A DNA stretch of 64,000 nt. It comes from Zanthoxylum bungeanum. Lineage: Eukaryota; Streptophyta; Magnoliopsida; Sapindales; Rutaceae. The notes under the pieces were generated by a model. The model ran no database searches. It saw nothing but the letters and a program-made list of their open reading frames with translations, and was not told the DNA's origin. Made by a program: the position numbers and the translations under genes. Of the stretch, positions 1 through 9,902 are shown piece after piece (within the stretch, counting starts at the first letter, position 1; each line of letters starts with the position of its first letter). The stretch is from positions 124,001 through 188,000 of the forward strand of contig SKCR01023800.1 in assembly GCA_019454045.1 (NCBI GenBank), given 5' to 3'.

Positions 1-254
1 AAGAAAATTTAGAAAAATTAGAGCATATCTAAGAATACGCAAAAGAAGAGGGACCTCAAGCCAAAAAGAGCAGAAGTTATTTTATGTGGTAATTCATTTA
101 ACCAACGTGGACAAGCTAAGCATGTGACACGTGCTTCAATCGAACGGTGATAAAACACCAGCCATTGTCAAAAATGACAATATTACCCATGAATATATGC
201 CACGTCATACCAAAAAACAGACAAAGAATAGAGCTAGGGTTTTCCCCAACATAC
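1..254 (-). other. Partial intron 1 of the aldo/keto reductase gene
   Basis: On the minus strand the intron starts at 254 with GTATGT, a good plant 5' splice site, directly after coding exon 1. It runs off the left edge. I looked for the expected next exon (Tyr-Gly and following residues of the aldo/keto reductase fold) and saw none, so exon 2 lies outside the window. An ACGTG core occurs near 130 but nothing assigns it a role. Confidence 0.6.
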
Positions 255-558
255 AGTGGTCGGCCATGTCGAAGGTGGTGAGACCGGCATCGGCGTAACG
301 GAGCATGGCCTCGACGGCGTCGTCTCGGTCGATACGGCCCCACCCGCCACTCGTCTGCCACATTCCGTTCAATACTCTGCATATCTCGAGCGAATCGTTA
401 CTGTTGCTCACCGTGATTGACCGTTTATCGGACGTTGCCACCTGGCAGCAATTTACAGAGTTGCCACTGAGTAGGCGTGAGTCGTGGCGATTTCTGATTG
501 TGATTTTGGATTTGAAGGCGGTGAGATTAGGGAACGCATTATGTACGGTTACTGCCAT
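255..558 (-). CDS. Aldo/keto reductase family protein, first coding exon (partial gene)
   Basis: The exon encodes 101 residues plus the first base of a Tyr codon. Residues 1-55 are rich in Ser, Thr, Asn and Arg and poor in acidic residues, as in a plastid transit peptide. From about residue 57 comes the start of an aldo/keto reductase barrel: a segment containing VLNGMWQTSGGWGRI, then DDAVEAMLRYADAGLTTFDM. FDMADH ends the exon. In this superfamily the Asp of that motif is catalytic and is followed five residues later by the catalytic Tyr; the exon stops inside that Tyr codon (CAC T, then GTATGT). I chose the ATG at 558 because the open frame upstream to 678 looks like untranslated leader. The closest relatives are likely plant NADP-dependent oxidoreductases annotated as aldo/keto reductase. 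The exact paralogue and substrate cannot be told from one exon, nor can I tell whether the gene beyond the window is intact. Confidence 0.72.
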
Positions 559-1200
559 TGCTTCGGTTTGGACATGGAGAAGCGAGAGTGGCAGAAACGG
601 GGATAAGGTTTTGGCGCTATATGTTGTTGTGAGATGAAGACGAAAAGACACTTGTGCCCCCGTTATGTTGTCGAACACGGATGGTTAGACCTAGCTTCCG
701 GTGCGGTTCTGTTCCGAACCGGAATCGTACCAGATAATTTCGATTCGGTAATGAATATTAAAAAAATACACATTTATTTATTAAAAGAAAAATAAATTAT
801 TTAACACTTGTAGTTTCATTAATCCCTTAATTTAACATATTAATTAAATTTGTGTTTTATATAATTTTATTTTGATTATTATCTTTTCTTTAAGTGAAAT
901 AATACTTTGTATGCATATATAGAAAAATGGACTTGATATTTGGATTTTGGAGACCAAAAAATTGGAAGGGCGTTCTAACAGTGTACAAATTCAGAAATTC
1001 CAACCCTGCGCAATTTTTGTATTTTGGTCATAACATTTTACTCCGATATCAGATTGAAGTGATTTCAATTTCAGATGAAAGAAGACTCAAAGATATACAC
1101 TTTGTTGTTCACAAGAGTTTATAATTCTGAAGTTTCAAGATCGAAATTGATGAAAAATCTAAAGTATGTTATATGTAATTATTAAAGTTTCAAAACGAAA
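559..1200 (-). promoter_or_regulatory. 5' leader and upstream region of the aldo/keto reductase gene
   Basis: About 640 bp between the start codon and the first recognisable retroelement sequence. The part next to the gene (559-740) has balanced composition and includes a GGTTC/GAACC inverted motif near 702-715. From 740 on it is strongly AT-rich with no open frame of note. No TATA box can be placed with confidence. The boundary with the Athila-like LTR is not sharp. Confidence 0.35.
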
Positions 1201-2051
1201 AAATAAATTAAAAAAATGAAATAATCCCACCGAAAGTGAAAGATTGACAAATTTGGAAAAATGTTGGACAATTATCAAATGAAAACAAATAGCTTTTGAA
1301 AAATCTTGCTAAATGTTAAAATAATTTTTGAAAATTTGACAAATTTGTAAAAGAAATTTGCAAAATCATAATTGAGGTGTCGAACATCTCACCTATAAAT
1401 AGAGGTGCTCAACACCTCATTTTCTTCAGCTTCCTTCACACAATTCTCTTTGAAATTTTGTGAAGTGATCCAGCTCTTGTGTGCTTTATTTTTGTAAGCT
1501 TTTTTTTTTTTTGTAATTTCTTTTTTTAGTAATAAAATTATGAGTGTTTTTATTCAAATTAGCTAATTTTCTTTTGCTGGGGTAATAAATGATAAATATT
1601 TAATTTAACTCTAGATTAATTATTGACAAACTTTGTAACTGTCTATATAACTGGTTTTATTTATTTGTCATAATTGAGTACTTAACTGAACTTATTATAG
1701 ATAAAGTTATTACCGCTTATATGACTGGTTTTATTTATTTTGTCATAATTAATTTCTGAAATATATTAATTCAGTAATAATGTCAATTTATTTATTATAA
1801 AAAGTGAGATTTCTAAATTTGAAATATTAAAAGTGGATCCTTTAACCCTAGTATTTTATTTTATTGTTGTAGTTTGAATTAAAATTTTCAGCCCCCCTTC
1901 AAACAATTCAATCTTTTTATTTTCACTCAAATTATTATTTTATTTTACTAAATCTATTCTCTGTGGATCGACCTCATTCTTACCGGTTTTTTTTTTATTA
2001 CTTCGATACTCTTATACTTAAGAGTAAAAGAACCAATTTTTAAGCGTGTCA
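1201..2051 (+). mobile_element. 5' LTR (3' portion) of an Athila-like Ty3/gypsy element
   Basis: A TATAAATA box at 1394-1401 is followed by a T-rich transcribed part. The LTR ends near GTGTCA at 2046-2051, a few bases before the primer-binding site at 2058. The true left end is not fixed because the matching 3' LTR is not in the window; 1201 is only an approximate limit. The TATA box sits between two near-palindromic 17-mers (1374-1390 and 1402-1418). The rest is AT-rich and non-coding. Confidence 0.6.
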
Positions 2052-2057
2052 AGTTTT

Positions 2058-2075
2058 TGACGCCGTTGCTGGTGA
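2058..2075 (+). other. Primer-binding site, tRNA-Asp type
   Basis: TGACGCCGTTGCTGGTGA differs by three bases from the TGGCGCCGTTGCCGGGGA site used by Athila-lineage elements for tRNA-Asp priming. It fixes the 3' end of the LTR and the plus orientation of the element. Confidence 0.75.
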
Positions 2076-2600
2076 ATAACTTTAGTAGATAGAATAATAC
2101 TTGTATTTTCTTTCTTTCTTTCTTTCTTTTTTGTATTTTTGTATTTTTATATTTTTTTTGCATCTCATTTTCTTTCATCTTTGTATTGTGTAGATTCAAA
2201 ATGTCTTGATTGATCCTAAATGAATCATGAACACAAAAATCCCACATACAGACAAACCATGTTCTTAATTCTTCAAGGTTATAGAAGACAGAAAAATCAA
2301 TTAAAATGGAGCTTGCAATTTGCCAAAATATTTCTTGAACCATCCCCATCTAGAGATTATTCCATAATTTTTTTTTTGTTAGAACATAATTCGAGAAATT
2401 GAGACTGTCGAACGAGAAATTCAATTGAGATCTGAATTGACAAGAATCGATGACGTTTTTAGATCTAAATCACTACATTTGTATTTTCTTTATTTATTTT
2501 TCTTTTTTCTGTTTGTTTTTCTTTTTATTTTTTTCCTTACTTGTTTATTATTTTCTTTTTGTAAGTATTGTATTTACATTTTTAAATTTTAACATATAGT
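2076..2600 (+). other. Athila-like leader between primer site and gag
   Basis: T-rich non-coding DNA, including a CTTT microsatellite around 2109-2130 and long T runs. It contains no open frame related to known proteins. Confidence 0.5.
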
Positions 2601-4340
2601 GTGTATTTAGGTTGCATGAGACATTGGTCTCGATCATCCAGCAGTAGATTAAATAGAGAGTCTCCATCCCCTTCATCTTCAGTCAAAATGACCGAGAACC
2701 AAAATGAAAATCCACATGCCCGAGTTGAAAATCCAGTTGATCAGGAAGAAAACGAGTCTCAGTATGGAGATCTTAATCATCCTATGACACTCAGACAATT
2801 CATGAATTCCACTAGGACATGATCACCATCTTGGACTTTCTGTTCCTTTGGGCTTTTGTTCTTTGTGTTTTGTGCTTCCTTAGCATTGTACCTCCTGGGG
2901 TATGCCCCTTGTACTTTTTGTACATCTCCTTTTGGTTATAAAATGTAATTTTTCCAAAAAAATGATCACCATCTTGCATTATTTTTCCCTCAAATGCGGC
3001 ACGTTTCAATTTTAAGCCATGTATTATCCAACTTTTACCCACATTCCACGATCTAGAATAAGAATATCCTTATCCGCACTTAAGGGAATTTGAAAATGTA
3101 TGTAACACTTGCACATACCGAGATTAAAACATGAATATAATGCGATTAAAGTTTTTTCCCTTTTCTTTAAAGGATAAAGCTAAAATTTTGCTGCAGAACC
3201 TTAGGTCAGGATCCATATGAACATGAGATGATTTGCAAGAACACTTTTTAAAAAAATTCATTCCCCTTCCTAGGATAAACTCCTTTAAGAGAAGAATCAC
3301 AACCTTCACATAAGAGTTATGAGAAATATTTTACCAATGTTGGGAGAGGTTTAAAGAGATGCTAAATGTTTGTCCACATCACGGGTTTGAAACATGGAGG
3401 CTGGTTGCCTACTTCTACGAGGGTTTAACACCCCAAGGTAGACAAGTAGTGGAGATGTTGTGTAATGGTGAATTTAGGGATAAAAATCCCAAAAACGCAC
3501 TAGATTACCTAGAACACATAGCATAGAATGCACAACAATTGGAAACAATTGACATTTATGAGTAACCATCTTGTAGAGGTCTGTTTAACCTTAGGAAAGA
3601 CCATGACCTTTCTGCTAAATATGCATCTCTAGCTAAAAAAGTCGAGGCATTAGAAATGAAGATAAGTGATTATGTAAAGTCAATTCGAGAAATCACTTGT
3701 CAAATCTGTAATTCAAATGAACATGTCACACAAGTTTTCCCAACCTTACCAGCCCTGTAAAAATGTCTCAACGACCAAGTCAGTTCCATAAACACATTCA
3801 AGAGACCAAATCCAAACCAATACTCCCAAACTTATAATTTTGGTTGGAGAAACCATCCAAAATTCAATTGAAGGAATGATAACCAAGCACAACTGTCGCA
3901 ACAGCCTCCCTAGGTACACCAGAATTTCCAAAATTCTAGAATTACGCACCATATGTCCCTCCACCTAGGAAAACCTTTGAGGATACCTTTCATTGAGAAA
4001 CAAGAAGCCATCAATAACTAAAATGTGCAAACATTGATTGATCTAAAATATACTTTCTCCAAAATCACATATGATTTGACCATTAATGAGAAAGAAAAGT
4101 TTCCTACATAACCAAAACAAGAAAGAGTGATCAAAACCCTCAGTTATAGTAGTCAATATATAAACCATGTCAAATATGTTATTACTCTTCATAGTGGTAA
4201 GGTAATCCACATACTATTTTTGAACCTCGCGAAGCTGAAAATAAATCAAATTAAGAGGGTAAGGAAAAGGTTGATGAATCATTACCCGTCGTTGAGGATA
4301 ATAATTTTTCTCATACACCTTCATTTCCACAACCATTAAA
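2601..4340 (+). pseudogene. Athila-like gag, degraded
   Basis: Gag forms the nucleocapsid of the virus-like particle. The open N-terminal part (2601-2822) ends in LRQFMNSTRT, the start of the conserved Athila/Tat gag block. The frame continues after a LINE insertion with SPSCIIFPSNAARFNFKP and then, further on, WERFKEMLNVCPHHGFETW (about 3340-3400) and YFYEGLTPQGRQVVEMLCNG (3410-3470). These are typical of the plant retrotransposon gag domain. Translation is stopped by a TGA at the insertion point and by further stops (about 3055, 3232, 3525, 3565, 3760). Near 4150-4205 the hinge before the protease (VITLHSGK) can still be read. The gene is dead. Confidence 0.82.
2834..2961 (+). mobile_element. 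5'-truncated LINE 3' tail with 15-bp target duplication
   Basis: The 128-bp insert is flanked by a perfect 15-bp direct repeat, ATGATCACCATCTTG, at 2819-2833 and 2962-2976. It ends in a short A-run just before the second copy. The body is T-rich, with TTGTACTTTTTGTACATC and a TATAAAATGTAATTT-like end, as in the 3' ends of plant L1-type LINEs. The length of the duplication, the A-tail and the missing 5' part are the signature of target-primed reverse transcription. Removing the insert and one duplication restores continuity of the gag homology. Confidence 0.85.
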
Positions 4341-5035
4341 AATAAAGAAATTGAACCATTCCCCAGAGATATATGAAATATTCAAACAGGTAAAAGTCAA
4401 TATTTCTTTGTTAGATGTCATCCAACATATGACATCTTATGCCAAATTTCTGAAAAACTTGTGTATCGTTAAAAGAAAATATCAGGTAAGAAAGAAAATT
4501 TTTCTAGCTGAACAGGTAAGTTTCATTATCTCAATCAATAATACATTAAAATACAAGGACCCTGGCTGTCCAATTATTTCTTGTATTATTAGAAATCAAA
4601 AAAGAACATGCTTTGCTTGATCTTGGAGCCAGTGTTAATTTGCTTCCATTTTCGGTTTACCAACAACTTAATATTGGTTAGTTAAAACCAACCTCAACTA
4701 CTCTTTTACTTGTCGATAGATCAGTCAAGGTACCGAAAGGAATTATGGAAGATGTGTTTTTACAAGTTGATAAATTCATATATTCTGTGGATTTTATTAT
4801 CTTGGAAACACAACCTGTAGTAAACAGTTATAAGCCGATTTCTGTAATACTTGATCGCCCATGTTTAGCAACAGCTAACACTTTAATTAATTGCAGGATT
4901 GGAATCATGAATTTGTCTTTTGGCAATATGACGTTGGAGCTTAATGTTTTTAACATGTGCAAACAATCATATGATGATGACAACGAAAACGAAATCATGA
5001 AACTAATTAACCCAATTTTAGAGCAGTATATTTAG
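4341..5035 (+). pseudogene. Athila-like aspartic protease region
   Basis: The first open part (4351-4620) contains YAKFLKNLCIVKRK and a PGCPIISC segment found just before the protease in Athila polyproteins. After a frameshift near 4600 the active-site motif DLGAS is readable from 4619, followed by VNLLPFSVYQQL. The flap and second half continue in the frame of 4745-5035, with GIMEDVFLQVDKFIYSVDF and, near the end, FGNMTLELNVFNMC. The enzyme would have processed the Gag-Pol polyprotein. The frameshift and a stop after QQLNIG make it non-functional. Confidence 0.8.
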
Positions 5036-6041
5036 GGGAGTTTACTTGATCCCATGGAAATTATACTGCTAATTTTCTTGAATCAAGTGCGCAATTAGAT
5101 TCGGATACTCATAATGATTTTTTACTTGATTCTACATAGGTACTGGAAGACGATGGAGAGATACAAAATTCGAGGAACTAGGAGCATTGGAAGAAGAAAA
5201 ACATGAGGAAGCACCCAAATTGGAGTTAAAGACTTTGCCAGTAGGACTGAAGTATGCATTTATTGGAGATAAAAAAATTTACCATGTGGTAATTTCTTCT
5301 TCCCTCGCAAGCAATCAAGAAAGTAAGTTATTAAATATGTTGAAAGAACATAAACTAGCAATTAAATGGACTTTAAAAGACATAAAAGATATTAATCCAT
5401 TGATCTACACATACAGAATACATTTAGAAGATAATGCTAGGACATGTCGTCAATCCCAAAGAAGATTAAACCGTCACATGAAAGAAGTGGTAAAAACAGA
5501 AGCCCTTAAACTTCTTGATGTATGTATTATCTACCCTACTTCTGATAGTAAGTGGGTTAGTCATACACAAGTTGTACCTAAAAATTCTGGAATAACTGTC
5601 GTAGAAAATGATAAAGGAGAATTAATTCCAACTCACATCTCATCAAGTTGGCGTATGTGTATTGATTATAGAAAACTAAAAGAAGCAATTAGAAAAGATA
5701 ATTTTACTTTACCATTTCTTGATCAAATTTTGGAAAGAGTAACAGGACATTCATACTATTATTTTTTGATGGTTACTCAGGTTATTATCAAATTCACTTT
5801 GCTTTAGAAGACCAGGTAAAGACCACATTCACATGTTCATTTTTAGGAAAATATCTTTTGGACTTTGCAATGCACCAACAACATTCCATCGATGCATGTT
5901 AAGCATATTTAGTGACATGGTTGAACTCTATTTAGAGGTCTTGATGGATGATATTACTATTTTGGGGAATTCATTTGATAATTGCATGAATAATTTGGAA
6001 ATATTTTTAAAAGATGTGAAGAAATATGAACTGTGTTAAAC
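5036..6041 (+). pseudogene. Athila-like reverse transcriptase, first two thirds
   Basis: The open frame at 5187-5807 covers the N-terminal fingers. It holds LPVGLKYAFIGD, a linker, then WRMCIDYRKLKEAIRKDNF and PFLDQILERVTGHSYYYF. A frameshift at about 5766-5832 disrupts the FxDGYSGY motif. The frame at 5833-6039 carries FGLCNAPTTFHRCM and the catalytic motif as LMDD, both aspartates present. The domain is cut at 6041 by a gypsy LTR, and its C-terminal part resumes at about 13,730. Frameshift plus interruption leave it inactive. Confidence 0.85.
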
Positions 6042-7017
6042 TGTAATATCCTAAATATTTTTCGGAACGATTCTAGAAGCTTTTCGCATTGAAGTTTGGA
6101 ATTTGGAACTGATTGATATTCGAAAATAAGGCTCTATGTTTGGGAAAATAGATTGGAATATTTTTAAGTGAAGTTTCTTCGTGTTGGAAAATGCGTGGTT
6201 CTGAGAACCGGTTACACGATTTTGATTATATCATTTTACACATAAAAATTTATTGTTTCAGCTATAAAGATAGAAAACAAACTTCGATTGAACTGAATTC
6301 TGAACCATCAGACTCATTTTTCCGAGATGAACATCATTTGTGTTGAATACTTTTCGAAATTGGCATCAGTAGTTCTTCAAAAATACAAATTTCTGTGAAA
6401 GCCCCATGATAGGAGCTTGAATGTAATTTCAGGGGTTAGATTGTAAATTTTGAGAAGTTTTCTATAAATGCCCATAATTTTCTGAAATTACCAAAAGTGA
6501 CAAAACTTCTCAATCCTCCAAACTCGACCTCTCATCCCAAATTCTCCCATCGGTTTCTGGTTGTATCGGCCATACCCCAGCCACTGTCGGCAGGCGCACC
6601 ACCCCAGAAAGATGCGCTGGAGCTCCGCCATCCTCTCGTTGCTGGCGGCCGGCCAAGGGACGACCAGAATCTGATGATATGGCGTGAAAAAGGCGCGCGG
6701 ATGAGGATTCTAATCCTGGCTCTTCGCTTTATTTCACGACCCGAGCCACTCACCAATCGAAACTCTCAGAGAGTAATATAAGATGACGGTGATGATTTTT
6801 CTAATCCGTGCTCGGTTGCATGTGAACTGAGGAGAAAAAATGATAGTGAATAGTAACGTTGAATGAACAATACCTCTGATAAAAATTCTGTAGATTCTAG
6901 TACATTTGTGCCTTCGTGGGATCGTTTAGAGTCCGTATATAGCCTCGAAATCTTGGTAAGACCTCCTGGTAAAAATTCGTGAATTTTACATTTTTTGTTA
7001 AATGTTCGGATGTTTCC
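6042..7017 (+). mobile_element. Gypsy-type LTR (solo or truncated) inserted in Athila reverse transcriptase
   Basis: The sequence begins TGTAATATCC, a usual start of Tekay/Del-like gypsy LTRs, exactly where the reverse transcriptase homology stops. A TATA-like CTATAAATGCCC lies near 6462, followed by a GC-richer transcribed part (6500-6760) whose open frames have no recognisable protein. The right end is uncertain: the expected terminal TGTTACA is absent and repeat A begins at 7018, so this copy is probably truncated. No internal domain accompanies it. Confidence 0.55.
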
Positions 7018-7881
7018 TGACCGACATAAACACACAAGTATAACGTAAGCGCACATATCATTCAAGTAGTATAAAAATATCGATCTCACGAGGACTTAAT
7101 TCCTACTGTTGTTATTAATTATTAATACTATTTATTTATAGGTATCTAATTATAGAGAGAAGAGAATGATTGCTTTTGATTGGTTGAATATGGATTTGAT
7201 AAAATACTTAAAGACACAAAAGAAAATACTAAGGAAAATAAACAAAAGACTCAAGGATCTAGGGTTGTGACTCCACACAATATTATTATAAAAATGAATT
7301 GATTCTCTTATATATGTGTAATAAATTAGTTTGCTAACTTGGAACAGGAAGATATGCAAAAGCCTCTTCCGATGGTCAGACGCAAATACCCAAAATAACC
7401 CAATTAATCATATTCTAATGTTAATCAAGTTACCTGAATTCATTAAGTTCAAGTTCTAATTATGGCTACCCCACCCGACAGGTATATTCCTATCCTGTAA
7501 GGAATCTATGAAAGGGTTATCTATCCTCAAGGAAGATCGTGAGCTATTGAATCTCAGGCTGAAACTAAAATCCTTTTTCCAAGTTCATTTTAAGTTTTAC
7601 CACATCAATATTTATTGGTGATCAAACAACAAGAAGCATTAAGCTTAAGACTCAATAAACAAACTAAAGAATTACCCATTATATAATTAAATCAATTATT
7701 AAGCTTATGAATATTGTGTTCCAGGACTTCCCTAGAATAAAAGTAAAGTGTTGGGGCTAGGGGATCCACCTTTACTAATTCTAAGTTAGAAATCTCCCTT
7801 ATTATAATATAGAAATTATCCGTGATATTACCAACCGACCATATGAAGTCAAATTTTAATTAAGTCCAACCAGCCATAAAG
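7018..7881 (+). repeat. Repeat A: unassigned interspersed repeat, copy 1
   Basis: It matches copy B at 14,467-14,983 over roughly 500 bp, starting with TGACCGAC and including AACGYAAGYGCAC, ATCGATCYCA and CCTCTTCCGATGGTC. The last 350 bp (7530-7881) extend beyond what survives of copy B. No coding capacity is seen. Both copies are interrupted by copia LTRs. It may be the non-coding part of a larger retroelement; I could not assign it. Confidence 0.55.
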
Positions 7882-9902
7882 TGTTGGGTTTTCTAGGTGT
7901 GTCAAGAACTAATTAAGTCATGAAATGTGCGAATACAACAAAGTTAAAGTAGCGGAAATACTCACTTTGATCGGATTGGATGCGTCGAAGAGCAAAAACT
8001 TTTTCTTCCTTCCTTCATATATTCGGCCATGCCACATTTTGTCCTCCATAGATGAATCTTCATGCTCCAAGTTTTGGTGAGGATTCCATGCTTATGGGAA
8101 AGGTTTCCCTATCACCTTTGTATAAACTATTTTGAGTGCTAGCTCTTGGTGATTTTTGCCACAAAAATAACCATCTCCATCCTAGTAGAATTCGGCCATG
8201 GAAGGAAATTTAGAGCGGAAAATGGCCCAAGGCCGTGAGTCTTGAGGGAGAGAGGAGAGAGATGATGTTGTTGTTGTTAAAATTTTGTATCTAATATACA
8301 TTTTGAAAGTCAAACACCAATATTAAAAATATTGATAAATGTCTTTCAAGCCATCAAATGCTTTTCCATCAACTATTCACATCAACCAACTACATCCATC
8401 ACTCAATGAATAGTGACCAGATGTCAATCATCAAAAGGATGAGACTTCCATTACTTGAGTGACTGATGTGATGCGTGATGTGACTTGTGGGCCCCACTCG
8501 ATTAGAAATGCGAGCGGCCCCGCAAACACTCCCGGGCTCGGGTTTGTTAATTCCAAATTAATGAATTTTCCGTTGCGTCGTAATTAAATCAAATTAATTA
8601 AATAATTATGCCTAGCAAAATTACTATTCATGTCGCTAACGAATTAATTCTAAATTAACTCGTTTGCCCGAATTAAAATTCGATTTTAATTCCGCATCGA
8701 AATCCAATTTCGTTTAATATATCGAATATATTAATTTATCGATTAATTCTAAATTAATCGTTCTCTCTCTTTAAATAATATTTTATCTTAGATAAAATAT
8801 CTCCGTAATTAATCCCAGATTAATTTTCTCTCTAATCCAATTAATCCCAGATTAATAAAGTGCGAGTCATACGTCATCGGTGAATCTTCAGGAAGCGACC
8901 CATGAGATCCCCAGATATATTGGCAGTAAATCTGGTTATCGGATTATCCGAATATGTACGTACCTAGTACTACATTTTTACCGATTTACAAGACATGGTT
9001 GGCTTCTAGCAAAGCACCGTGCCTACCCAATTCTCCAGAAATATTCTTAAAAGAATATTATAATCTATATCAGGCGTAGTAAACGGTATATGTGTATGTC
9101 GATCCAGCATCGGATGGTCACTTGCAAGGCCTGAGGTTGGAATGTGTCTGCCCCGTACGAAGTACATATCGGATCTCTGGTAACTAGTCTCTATAATCGG
9201 ATAAACATGACCTAGTCATATTATCCCGATAGCTACAACATAAAAGAGCACCAGTTTCATATCCTACGTGATCATCATCTCCACTATGACTGGAGTGATA
9301 CTTCCATCTCAACATCACACCCAATACACTACGATTTTCAATATACCCAGAAGAGGCGTACACAGAACCGGTTAAAGCCCTGGACGATCAAAACCAAAGT
9401 ATATTGATTGTCGCAAGTATTAGCGGTGCAAATCTCAGGTTAAGACCAAATACACCTACTGAAGCGGACTCCCATAGACACATAGACATATTACCAATGG
9501 GATTCCGGGGGGTAATATCCAGAGCGAAGCTGCTTTCCGTACCATCGGTAAAACATAATCTCCTATCGCACTTGCATAAGTATCCAATACTTAAACATAT
9601 GAAAACTGTGCCGTTATGCTCCCACAACGTGCACAAGTGCAATACTAGTCTATTCCGTACTATCGATGTCCAGTCTCGATAATACTACGACTAGGGATAT
9701 TTAATGATTAAACCTTTATGAATTGATACTGTCTCATATCATCTCAATCCGGAACTAATCATATACACCTTCTATCGTTTATACATCTTGGTGATCTAAT
9801 CACAAATGATAAAAGTACAATTTTCTTTGTCACATAGTTAATTTGTACAACAACACCATAATCTGTACAAATAGTGATGCTATGGGTCATAATTGTCTAA
9901 CA
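7882..9902 (-). mobile_element. Copia-a, 3' LTR (element on minus strand)
   Basis: The LTR runs from TGTTGGG at 7882 to TCTAACA ending at 9902, about 2.02 kb. It is the same family as the LTRs of copia1 and copia2 (shared blocks: GGCAGTAAATCYGGTTATCGG, TCTGCCCCGTACGAAG, GCTATGGGTCATAATTGTC). On the minus strand it is preceded by a purine tract (complement of TCCCACTTGGCCTATA at 9906-9921). It contains the palindrome cluster at about 8575-8870. The left flank (TAAAG) is not repeated at the other end of the element. Confidence 0.85.

Noticed and set aside
6497..6781. Possible host protein on the GC-richer segment
   Set aside because: It is in the transcribed part of a gypsy LTR; neither the plus nor minus frame resembles a known protein.
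7026..7031. TAAAC as target duplication for the gypsy LTR at 6042
   Set aside because: TTAAAC precedes the LTR, but the downstream TAAAC lies inside sequence shared with repeat B, so the match is likely chance.
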